Below are positions 54,480 to 64,000 of a stretch of 64,000 nt of DNA, piece after piece. Positions within the stretch are counted from its first letter, which is position 1. Every line of letters begins with the position of its first letter. Source of the DNA: Gari tellinella. Its lineage: Eukaryota; Mollusca; Bivalvia; Cardiida; Psammobiidae. The notes under the pieces are model-generated. The model was not told where the DNA came from. It did no database searches and saw nothing but the letters and a program-made list of their open reading frames with translations. Position numbers and translations under genes: made by a program. The DNA lies in NCBI GenBank assembly GCA_922989275.2, contig OV277858.1:16615727-16679726 (forward strand), in the 5' to 3' direction.

Positions 54480-55235
54480 TCTAGATCCTCCTATTTACCA
54501 CAATTTTTGCATTTTATTAACATGCCCCTGTATAAACGACCATCTATTTATCGATTTGCTGGTACCTATTTCCGGAGTCGTTGCTATACGGTGATAATGC
54601 CTATTTTGAAAGAAGATTATGTATTTTGATCCAAAAGGTATTGCGATACGGACAATAGATGAAAAAATGTTCGAATGTTTCAATTTCATTACATCACTTG
54701 CAGAATGGGGTTTGTATTAGTTTCCAAGTAAAAAGGTTTTCATTAGTTGCAATGATTTCATGGATAAGTTTGACTTTAAGCTTGTTTAGTCTGCTGTCTA
54801 TATACAGAATATTCATTGTGTAGCAGACTTCATGCAACTGAACTTTTCTTTCAGTTTTTCCTCCAATAATTTGTGTATGTACGGAGTTTCAAATTGATTT
54901 GCAACAAATTTTCTCTTTATATCCTTGTTGTCTAATTTAGTGATATTACAATTTTTACCGAAAATTGGTTTTGTGTTAATACTAACTTGTGTTTTTATGG
55001 ATTGGTCTGATTTCAAAATGGTGTTCCAGGCATTCGGAATTGCTGCTTTTAATTTTGTAAATTTAGAAAAACCAGTTGCTCCAAATGTTTAGTTTGTTTA
55101 TTAAGTTTTTATAAATTTCGCCATTATAATGTATGACCTCATTTATGAATAGAATTTCAGAGTCGATCCATGAGGTGAAAAGTAAGCATTTACCTTTGAA
55201 TGTTATACATGTATATTGATTACCCCCATAATAAC
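54480..55235 (-). pseudogene. LINE C-terminal relic with zinc-finger-like end
   Basis: Minus-strand frames read TFKGKCLLFTSWIDSEILFI NEV, KLKAAIPNAWNTILKSD, then 54813-55016 (KPIFGKNCNITKLDNKDIKR..TPYIHKLLEEKLKEKFSC), and after a stop LFTWKLIQTPFCK..CNEIETFEHFFIYCPYRN. The last is the Cys/His cluster found at the C-terminus of many LINE proteins, comparable with the one in the 640-residue RT. Stops and frameshifts show decay. The RT itself is not present. Confidence 0.65.
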
Positions 55236-55560
55236 TGGGTTCTGATATTGTACAATGATTTTGGCATTAAATATGGTCCTGAATTATTCAGGTTAATAAA
55301 GATGATAACAATATATTTATAGACAGATCCGAGTATACACTGTTTGCATGTGACAAATGTGTTCCTATAATATCAATATTTTATAGATGACGAGTGTTAT
55401 CGTCCCTAGCTGAGTTAAAAGGTAATCACTCGAGACCATATTTATACCTTCCATACATAAACAAAAAAGTAAGACCTGTTATATATGTACCTTTCATGTG
55501 TATAGTTATTACAGATTAACTCTTACACTGACAAACGCGTAAAAATTCGACTTTTGTAGA

Positions 55561-55616
55561 CAGTTTGGATCCCGCTCGGACGCCGTGTAACGCGGCATCT
55601 GGTCAGGATCCAAGAC
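55561..55616 (+). repeat. Dispersed palindromic GATCC/GCC hairpin
   Basis: CAGTTTGGATCCCGCTCGGA through CGCCGTGTAACGCGGC to TGGTCAGGATCCAAGACTG is an imperfect palindrome of the same family as in the 18.4-19.5 kb array and at 27056 and 63030. Confidence 0.6.
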
Positions 55617-55854
55617 TGCTCGACTCTCATATTGATTTGTTTTCCTTCAAAAACAGCTCTATAGCTGACTTATATAGAGCAATAATTCAAGTCAACATCT
55701 CGTCGATGCATTCGCTATTATGTTGCCCTTTTGGTGTCTTCATGCTTATCGAAAAGAAATATAAGCATGGACTAAGGGTACATGGCCATATTGAATAAGC
55801 TTATAACAAACACGTATACTGAGGGTCAATTCTACCAAATACCACAACATTTCG

Positions 55855-58397
55855 CCGTGTCAGTCTTACAACGTTCTATCTTATATGAGGGTGGTTTTGA
55901 GAAAATCGACTTTAAAGTTTTGGACCAATGAAAAAAGCATAGTTTTGATGGATTTGGAAAATTCTTAATACTTAACCTGATGAATTGTGAATGCAAAGGG
56001 TTCCAGTTAAAGTTTTATGAGGATTGTAAGCATGTTTTTTTAGATAACTTACTTTCGGTTTGAGATAGATACTTTCTCAAACTCTATCTTCTATTTCACT
56101 CATTGTTACAATGTTCTATGTCCATTTTGTGGAGATAGAACATTATTAACAATACATTTTTTAGACAATTGCATGAACAATTACATTATTACAATGATCT
56201 ATGTCCATTCTAAATACTCCCCATACGGGATATGTTTGCTTATTCTGATGAAATTATCCCCTCGGCCAAGAAATACAGATCGCTTACAAGCAGACAAAAC
56301 GGAATACTTTTTAATAGTGGGGTTTGGTTTGTTGTTGTTGTTAACATCCGTACATGCGACCTCGGTTTATAAAGTCTCCCTTGTACGACTTTGCTTGGTG
56401 GGACCTCTTTAAAGAGGTATTCAGTTTTGCTTTCATATTGTTTTAAACAGCTATCTGCTTTAAATTAATCACTTTACTTTGACCTACACATGTAGTTAAA
56501 GATACATGGGCATTTCGCCTATTAAACTGTACGCCAATAACCATGAAGGTCGCAGCCATTTTAGAAATTTCTGTCACGTGATCCAATTGGAACACAATGA
56601 CTGGATACATTGGACATAGATCATTGAAAGACTAAACATAACGTTGAAAATGGAGATAGAACATTGTAATACTGGCGATAACTTCAAATAGAAAGCTCGG
56701 TTAAACATATGATTTGCACCACGAGATAGCATTTGAAAACAGCTCTCCATCGGTATATAAAACTATATTTGTTTACAAAATATACATAGAAATCTTTGCA
56801 AGTATGAAAGTTGTAGACTATAGCTTTAAGCACCTTTTAATACTAAAGGTTAATGGTATCCGAAACGTTACGGAGGTAACAAACATTTAACGTCTTCACA
56901 AATTGCTATACAGAGGCCGTATTCTAGTTTTATTTCAACACAACACGTTTAAAAACACACACTTTATATCATCTGTGTTCTTCTCCATATTGTGTTGTAT
57001 ACCAAATTTCCCAACAAGTAGTCAGTCTCTATTCTCGTACGATTGTTTCGGGCGCTTTTGACAAAATGTTTACGATGGTACTTTGTAGCCTTTAACATTA
57101 TGTTGAAAATGTCCAATGGTATGCTGTAACACTTACTTTTGTGGCATTTTTTTTTAACTAAAAACCCAATATCAAATAAGTAAAACTGGTGAATAGTTTA
57201 TCATCTTAGTAGTTTGAAAACTAACATTTCAGTATTGGAGCATACATAACGGCATCAAGGTAGCACACAATGAATATATTTGTATAGCAAATTACTTCGG
57301 CCTTTGACATTTACAACAGTGTATATCCATTCAGCTTATCAGCCTATTTATCAGCAAGACATGTCAGAGGACAATGAGAAATAAACCTTACAAGTTTGCT
57401 TCCCCGTATAACCATTGATGTACAGAGATAACATACCGTCGCGTGAGTCTTACAACGTTCTATGTCCAATTTGTAAACAAATAGAGTTCTATATACCGTT
57501 AGAACGCTATTTTCAAGAGCTATCTCCTGGTGCAAATCATATTTTTTTATCCGAGCTTTCTGTTTGAAGTTATCGCCAATATTACAATGTTCTATCTCCA
57601 TTTTTAACGTTTTGTTTAGTCTTACAATGATCTATGTCCAATTTATCCAGTCATTGTGTTCCAATTGGATCACGTGACAGAAATTTCCAAAATGGCTGCG
57701 ACCTTCATGGTTTTTGGTGTACAGTGTAATCGGCGAAATACCCATGTATCTTTAACTACATGTGTAGGTCAAAGTAAAGTGATTAATTTAAAGCAGATAA
57801 CTGCTTAAAACAATATGAAAGTAAAACAGAATACCCCTTTAAAGAAGTCCCACCAAGCCAAGTCGCACAAGGGAGACTTTATAAACCGAGGTCGCATGTA
57901 CGGATGTTAACAACAACAACAAACCAAACCCAATTCTTAAGAAGTATTCTATGTTATGTGCTTGTCAGCGACCTGTATTTCTTGGCCGAGGGGATAATTT
58001 CATCAAAATAAGCAAAAATATCCCCTATGGGGAGTATTTAGAATGGACATAGAACATTGTAATACTGTAATTGTTCATGCAGTTGTCTGAAACTGTATTG
58101 TTAATAATGTTCTATCTCCACAAAATGGACATAGAACATTGTAATAATGAGTGAAATAGAAGGTAGAGTTGGAGAAATGATCTATCTCAAACCGAAAGTA
58201 AGATATATCTCAAAAAGCATGCTTACAATCCTCATAAAACTTTAAATGGAACCCTTTGCATTCACAATTCATTAGGTAAAGTCGAAAGAATTTTCAAAAT
58301 CCATCAAAATAATGCTGTTTAATTGGTCCAAAACTTTAAAGTCGATTTTCTCAAAACAACCCTCATGTGAGATAGAACGTTGTAAGACTCACACGAC
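55855..58397. mobile_element. 2.5-kb foldback element, 0.93-kb arms, iterated ~19-bp motif
   Basis: The left arm 55855-56781 and right arm 57468-58397 are inverted copies over their whole length, with a 0.69-kb spacer. The terminal motif GTCTTACAACGTTCTATCT is at both outer ends and recurs near 57443 at the spacer edge. Variants of TTACAAYGWTCTATSTCCA, in both orientations, occur at least eleven times (about 55865, 56107, 56129, 56189, 56611, 56651, 57445, 57584, 57625, 58045, 58108, 58128, 58373). No transposase is found; the small frames are translations of the arms. The arms are diverged by small changes. Confidence 0.8.
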
Positions 58398-59999
58398 GAT
58401 ACGACGATACAGAGTCACTATAAATTGGTTGTTGAATTGTCCACTGCTTTAGGTTTGTAGCTTGCAACAGTTTTCATATTGACTGTTAAGATTTTGCACA
58501 CTTGAACTAACAATTAAAATAGTTAAATCATATGCATCTATATAACTTATTTTAACTATTCCAGCCTACATTTGAACTAAAATTCATACACGTTGTGCTT
58601 TAATTTGTATCATCGAAATAAGCAGTAACTTGTTAGAAACCGTAGCGAATGATATTACTTTCAAAACTGTTTAGAAAAAAAAGAATAGGCGACAATAATG
58701 TTAAACCGGAATATAGTTTTCGAGTAAATTCACGATTACGTTAACACGTGGATTCAATATCTTCGCTAATAATCCTATAAGAAATATTAATTGGAGTAAT
58801 GTACGACAGAGATATAACACGAATATTGTCATTTCTATCCCAGCCTTCTATTTGTCTATTTGTTACTATGTTTGGTAATAATACATAACGTCCTGTCTTG
58901 GAAATAATTGTTAAATGAAGTGTATTGCTTCGGTACAATGTCCGTATATTAAAACGATAATTGTGTGTATGAAAATAAATACCAGAAAATAAAATAAGTG
59001 TGATTGTGCTTATTGATCTCCGTAAATACGTGAGGTAACAGTGTATAAATATGTGACAAACGTGTAGCGTGTTCAAGTACCGTATCGATGCCCATCGATG
59101 ACCTCCAAACATTACATTTTACTCAGAAACGACATGTTTGAATGATCGTTGGCCATCTACACAAATGGTCTAAGAGAAAATGGGCCTAGGCGAACAGGAA
59201 TGCCAAACTTGCGTCAAAATGAGTACACAAGCAACAGCAAGGTGTCCAAAATTATTTTATCTTCAATAAACCAACTTTTCCTATTCTTAATATATCAAAC
59301 AACGCAGCTTACGTCTAAGCAGCTAACTCTTATTTTAATATGCGCTAAAAGTCATGTGTTTCAATTGATTAGAACAGTTATGCGTGTGTTATTCCGATTC
59401 GTAAATAATTATTCCGTACCCATGTCAATTTAATAATCATCGGGGTGCAATGATTGACTATTGGAGAGTATTGATGAACATTAGATGTCGTACTATAAGG
59501 TTTGTTTGCATGCTAAAGGACGTTGGACTAGATACAGTTATCTGAACATGCGGTGTAAGAATCTTCCACACAACGTTTATCCTGAATTAAGTTGTAATTT
59601 GCCGTACATACTTGAACCGATAATAGTTTGAGTCGTTTATTTTGAAAAACCATTGTGGACCATATACAGCTTTAGTAAAACCAACCTCGTTCAGATGTAC
59701 AACAGTGTTAAACATCGGTCTGTTCGTTCACAGCGGCATTTAGCCATTATATTATTTGGATTATTCATTTACGTTTTACATGCCCGGTCCAAAAATCTAG
59801 CATGCCAAACCAAACATTTTAGATCAAAAGACGTACACCAACCGGTCAAAATATTATCACACAGTTAACATCAACACTTAAAATTATAACATTCAGCAAT
59901 CGTGTATATTAATGAACATACCAGATAAAATAGTGAGCAGTTTTAAAAAGGTTTATATATACGAAAGTTCAGTAAATGCTGATCAAATCAGCCTTAGCA
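58398..59999. other. Non-coding stretch, no gene recognised
   Basis: No supported gene. The minus-strand frame 58741-59112 (123 codons) shows no domain I recognise, and its composition fits the AT-rich background. Confidence 0.5.
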
Positions 60000-60530
60000 C
60001 ATGGCTTGGAGCTCTCGGCCAATCAGATGCCTCAAAAACCTGTGAATATATCGTTTATTTCAACAAACCATGGAATAACTAACAAACTGTTCACTTATTC
60101 CAAGCTTCCGTCATCTCAAGGCAATTTGACGTCACAATTCTAAAATTAGCTGAGGTCAGAGGTGAACTGCACACGCTTCATGACGTTATATTATGTACAG
60201 TGAGACCTAGACTTTAAAGACAATTACTAATGAATTGTGCTTACATATAGAGCTTCAATAAGCGTTATTTATGTTGGTGTTAAAGCATGCTTAATGTCTC
60301 AAACTTATCATTTTAAATAACCTTTCATTTTAGTAAAATATTACAATCAAAATGACTTTTTCGTCTAAAACAGAAATCAGAAACGAATGGTTTTCTTGTT
60401 TTCCTCGAGCCTAAGCCAGTGCTAAATAGGTTAGACCATGGTTGCGCGCGAATAAACGACATAGTTCTCGGGGGCTACGCCCCCTCGAACTATATCGTTT
60501 ATTCGCTTGCAACCATGGTCTAACCTATAC
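60000..60530 (+). mobile_element. 0.53-kb dispersed element with long 3' hairpin, copy 2
   Basis: Direct copy of 48472-49003, about 96-97% identical by eye. The terminal hairpin spans 60429-60525, slightly better paired than copy 1 (GACATAGTTC with GAACTATATC). The high identity suggests recent spread. Confidence 0.8.
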
Positions 60531-60783
60531 TTAACACATGTTATAAAATCCATATACTTCGTTCACAAATAGCGATTAGTAATACCGACAATTGCCGTGT
60601 AACGCAGTGGAATGACCCACCCCTGCTGAAATGACCAATGGGTCATTTCACTACGTAGTAAAATGACCCGGGTCGTTTTACTACGTAGAAAAATGACCCA
60701 CCCTCACGCAGAGGAACGACCCCCGTAGAAAATGACCCCCCTTTTTTCTGTTACACTGTTGTTGTTACTATTTATACAACATC

Positions 60784-61475
60784 TGTTAGTACTACTGCTG
60801 CTGCTGCTATTGCTTTTAGATCACCTCTACTACTTCTAATACAAATATACTAACACCATTATTATACCACAAGTCCCTCAAACCTAATGTACAGTTTCTT
60901 TATCGTGTAAGAATATATTACCAACTTTGATGCCATGTCTAATTTCAAGTACTTCTAGTACAACAGTGTTTGCTTCTGCTGCTGTAACTAATGCCACGAC
61001 TACTGTTTCTACAACTACATGTACTACAATTATACTACTCTTTTTGATGATGTTGCTGCTGCTAATACTGTTGTTTCTCCTAGCACCTCTACTTATAATA
61101 TACTACTTCTTTTGCTGCTGATACTACTACTGCTTTTTTGTACAGCTGCTATTACTGGAACTACTACTTCTACTGCTGCTGGTGCAGTTGTTTCTGCTAC
61201 TGTTGCTGCCTCTATTGTAACTACTACTATTTCTACTCCTGTTACTGCTTCTTTTACTAGTGCTTCCACTGCTACCATTTATAGTTATAATGCTGGTGTT
61301 GTTGGTAATACTACTGTTACTACTACCTCTTCTCCTACCGATAATCTCCTCCTATTGTTGCTGCTACTACAACTGCTACCACTGCCTCCATTTCTACTAC
61401 ATGTACTACTACTAGAACTGCTACTTAACTGCTACTAATATAACTACTACTATGGCTGCTGCTACTGCTGCTAGT
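60784..61475 (+). repeat. (CTG/CTA)n-rich array, left arm of TIR element
   Basis: Imperfect CTACTGCTG-type triplets. Long frames on both strands (for example 61019-61438) are Leu/Thr/Ala-rich translations of this array and not genes. Confidence 0.8.
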
Positions 61476-61639
61476 GTTAGAACAACACCTTTTTACAATA
61501 GCAGTAGTAGACGAAGTAAAAATAGAATGAGCTCAAACATCCCGATGCACTTAAACACTTTGCCCAGATAAATAAAATCATTTACGACTTCAAAAATCTT
61601 TCGCAAAATCTATTCCGTCGATCAATGCAAGAAATCCAT

Positions 61640-61932
61640 TTCGCACCTTTTATGTACGCTCAGGCATAAATAGGAAAGAATAATGTATTTTCATGCACTG
61701 TACACTAAAGTAGGTTAAATAGGTACGAATGGCTCGTTGACCTTGTGGCTAAGACGTATGAGTCAGTTTTTTTTCTTACGCGTGTCCAGAGTTCGAATCC
61801 CGCCAGAGCTAAACATGCAGTTTTAGCATAAATTCTTATCCTTTACTAATATTAACGTGTGTAACTGTTTATATAATCATTTGACATACGTTTACATTCT
61901 TATGCCAACAATGTATGCGAGTCCTTTTAATA
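61640..61932 (+). mobile_element. Decayed TTTAA-type TIR element, copy 3 (right part)
   Basis: Colinear with the right half of copies 1 and 2: TACGCTCAGGCATAAA, a tRNA-like block ending GAGTTCGAATCCCGCCAGAG, then TATATAATCATTTGACATAC and a right end GCGAGTCCTTTTAA. The left half is missing or unrecognisable. It is inside the 60.6-63.9 kb element. Confidence 0.6.
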
Positions 61933-62864
61933 ATGTCACCGTAGAATCAAATAAACTCACCAGGAATATCTTTTATCTAAACAGTGTTGATAAATATTAC
62001 TGAGCGAAGTACCGGTATGTGTAAGTATTGTATTATGCAGTATAAACATTAGTCCTAACACTACGACACGCAAAGCTCAATAATTATGGCGACCAGCGTA
62101 AATCACCACGCGTCTACGGTAAGGTATTTTTCTTCGGGTCTACATTGTTTGAATATGACAATTATATTCCCACCAGCTACATTGTTTTAAAGATATTTCC
62201 TCATTCCATTGATGGGGTTCCCCCATCCATAGGCGTGCAAAAGTATGCAGCATAAGCTGGCGGCAGGTACACCAATCTCACTTTACCTGGTGAGGCTCTA
62301 GAGGCTTTTCCGGGTTATTTCTAACCAAACTATCAAATATAAAGGTCGGGTCTCACATGAGACGCTTCAATGGTTATTTGCTACCTGCATGTGCACAAGA
62401 CCCATCCTGTTTGCAAGGAAACTGTCTGGCAAGGCGTTATGACCGAAAGGTCGTCAGGAAATGTCTTAGAATGACGAGTATACTTGTCAGTAGGGTTGCA
62501 CGTGATAATATGGCTTTTTCCATGATCAGATATGGTTCTACGCGATTAGGGGTGGTGAGAGTTGGAGAGGCTTTTTCACGTAGAATACAGACCTTCATTT
62601 TCCTTCATAAAGTATGGACAATGGGTCATAAGTATAAGTATACACAAGAAGAACATGAATTTACAGTGTGACCTAGCATGGCTAAGTCAGAGATAAATAT
62701 TTGGCATATTGTTTAAGTTTGGTTACGAACATTGTAGAGTCAGACCCTCAGCTTAGAAGGCTCGTTTATGGTATGTGTCTACTATGTTCTACTTGCGGTT
62801 ATGAACCGACAGCATATTGGAGGTACAAGTGGTGTGAGATGTCTACGTACAGTCAAGGCTCCCT
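61933..62864. other. Interior of TIR element, no gene recognised
   Basis: Open frames at 62357-62671 and 62701-62892 have no recognisable domain. They are the only non-low-complexity frames in this element, so an unrecognised element protein cannot be excluded. Confidence 0.35.
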
Positions 62865-63100
62865 CTCTGTACAACGGGCCTCCCAAGAATGATTCCCTCA
62901 TCACAACAACGCTTGTCACTGTTCATGAAACAAGACAAAATATGTTCAACATTTCACGTCTGCAAAACCGTTTGCTGTTTTTCTCAAAGTCACATAAATG
63001 GCATTTGGACAGAGAAAACAAGAATGTGACAAACAGTTTTAATCCAGATCAGAGACCGCGTTACGCTGCGTCTGATCTTGATTCAAGCTGTTTGCGATGT
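62865..63100 (+). repeat. Dispersed ~240-bp repeat ending in a palindromic hairpin
   Basis: Colinear with 26870-27110: a TACAACGGGCCTCC start, then a terminal palindrome at 63030-63094 running from CAAACAGTTTTAATCCAGAT through CGCGTTACGCTGCGTC to TTCAAGCTGTTTG. Confidence 0.55.
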
Positions 63101-63477
63101 AAACCAGTTGCCCTCCCTATAACAACTCACACCGAACAATACTCATACTATTTATCTCCACTTAGGTGTTCATGTAGAGGGAGCACTGTATTATTAAATA
63201 TTATTAAATGAAATGCATTTTCCAAAAGATGGATGTTTCTATATAAACTTTTATTTATCATTTGATTCTTTCAAATCTCTATTTTAAAAGAGAGCGTTGT
63301 CTTGAATGCATTGGAACAAAGCCATGTACATTGTACAAAGGTTAATAGATTACTCGTGGACAAACCGTGCTACAAGCATATTCAGGTTTTCATACTTGTA
63401 TGTATGGTCATTGCACGTCTAAATATAGTATACATATATCGGCTCTATATGACCCTTCAGCGTCGCAGTGCGTTAAA

Positions 63478-63705
63478 ACCCAGCACACTCAAGCAAACAA
63501 AGGTAATAGTAGCAGTAGCGGTTATAGTCGTATAAGTAGCAGCAATAGGGGTTATACAGCAGCGACAGTATCGGAAGTAGTAGTAGTATCAGCAGTAACA
63601 ACAATTGCAGAAGTAATAGCAGCAGCAGAAGTAGTAGCAGCAGCACAAACAGCAAAAACAGCAGTAGTAGTAGAAGAAACAGCAGCAGCAGTAACGGCAA
63701 TTAAG
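63478..63705 (+). repeat. (GTA/GCA)n-rich array, right arm of TIR element
   Basis: AGTAGTAGCAGCAGCA-type triplets, the reverse-complement type of the array at 60784-61475. Frames on both strands here are low complexity. Confidence 0.8.
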
Positions 63706-63872
63706 CTGAAAAGGTGGGGGTCATTTCTCTATGTGGGTCATTCCTCTGCGTGAGGGGGGTCATTCTACTACAAGTCGACGGGGTCCTTATTTTACGGACT
63801 GGGGTCATTTCTCTACGTAGTATAAGGACCCCGGGTCATTTTGTACGGGTGGGTCATTCTACTGCGTTACAC

Positions 63873-64000
63873 CGGCGGCAGTTACTAAATTGGACACAAA
63901 TTTAGTTTTAGCCCAAGACAGCATTCTTAAATATTGTATTGATGGCAGTTTAATAAGTGACATGAGTGCCAACGCCAAATCATGATGTCGCGGATTAACA
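63873..64000. other. Right edge, no feature seen
   Basis: A short unique-looking AT-rich stretch after the right TIR of the 3.3-kb element. Confidence 0.4.

Larger units (their letters stand above)
60597..63872. mobile_element. 3.3-kb TIR element with arrays of a TGGGTCATTT motif at both ends
   Basis: The left end GTGTAACGCAGTGGAATGAC, then CCACCC, and the right end GGGTGGGTCATTCTACTGCG, then TTACAC, are inverted repeats. Within about 150 bp of each end a GGGTCATT core recurs in both orientations, often followed by TYWCTACGTAG (60618-60745 and 63716-63860). Next to each end lies a trinucleotide array in mirror orientation. The interior (about 61500-63470) has no recognised gene. Confidence 0.75.

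Noticed and set aside
60927..61438. Leu/Thr/Ala-rich frames on both strands
   Set aside because: Low-complexity translation of the CTG/CTA triplet array.
63302..63753. Val/Ala/Ser-rich frames near the right triplet array
   Set aside because: Products of the GTA/GCA array; no domain, and both strands are open.
1..64000. CRISPR arrays or bacterial-type operons
   Set aside because: The tandem repeats here are degenerate satellites without uniform spacers, and all content is eukaryotic repeat DNA.

Overview
The window is AT-rich animal DNA that is almost entirely repetitive. I found no convincing host gene. The repeat content points to a marine invertebrate and most likely a bivalve mollusc: a tRNA-headed SINE with a metazoan/molluscan-type conserved core and an (AAATC)n tail, several Penelope-like elements (PLEs), CR1-like, RTE-like and other LINEs, a Gypsy-type LTR element, many small terminal-inverted-repeat (TIR) elements, and (GTA/GCA)n arrays. 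The species and the bivalve assignment are inference from repeat style, not from a host gene.

Layout. 1-10 kb: scattered short repeats, a 536-bp dispersed duplication (1982-2517 and 6891-7430), a TTTAA-flanked TIR element carrying a tRNA-like module (3519-4034), and GTA-type trinucleotide arrays, one of them split by a 0.7-kb TIR element. 10.3-13.8 kb: two PLE 3' ends in tandem, each broken by a younger DNA element, with a hammerhead-ribozyme-like motif between them. 15-23 kb: degenerate ~300-bp tandem arrays, some with palindromic modules, and a foldback. 24.3-29.9 kb: TIR element A (perfect 33-bp ends, TA-rich target) holding a CCGTAA-periodic TIR element and a 640-codon LINE reverse-transcriptase (RT) ORF. 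30.0-31.2 kb: a third PLE remnant with its own ribozyme-like motif. 31.2-44.7 kb: TIR element B, related to A, now 13.5 kb because it contains a LINE relic, a nearly intact two-ORF CR1-like LINE, and a Gypsy-type gag-pol fragment. 45.3-49.9 kb: a ~31-bp minisatellite split by a degenerate RT element, itself split by a TTTAA element and by a 0.53-kb hairpin element. 50-55 kb: a ~161-bp tandem-unit element, a SINE and two LINE relics. 55.9-58.4 kb: a 2.5-kb foldback with 0.93-kb arms and an iterated ~19-bp motif. 60.0-63.9 kb: a second copy of the hairpin element, then a 3.3-kb TIR element whose ends are arrays of a TGGGTCATTT-type motif backed by mirrored trinucleotide repeats.

Best find: in the Gypsy-type element the gag/pol overlap holds a textbook -1 frameshift signal: slippery heptamer CCCAAAA (40375-40381), a 5-nt spacer, and an H-type pseudoknot with an 8-bp and a 6-bp stem, both perfectly paired. 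The same element ends in an inverted copy of its own LTR end plus primer-binding site, joined to a truncated pol.

The insertions give a relative history: PLE and minisatellite first, then the TIR families, with the CR1-like LINE and the TTTAA elements among the youngest. Nothing in the window works together as a pathway.
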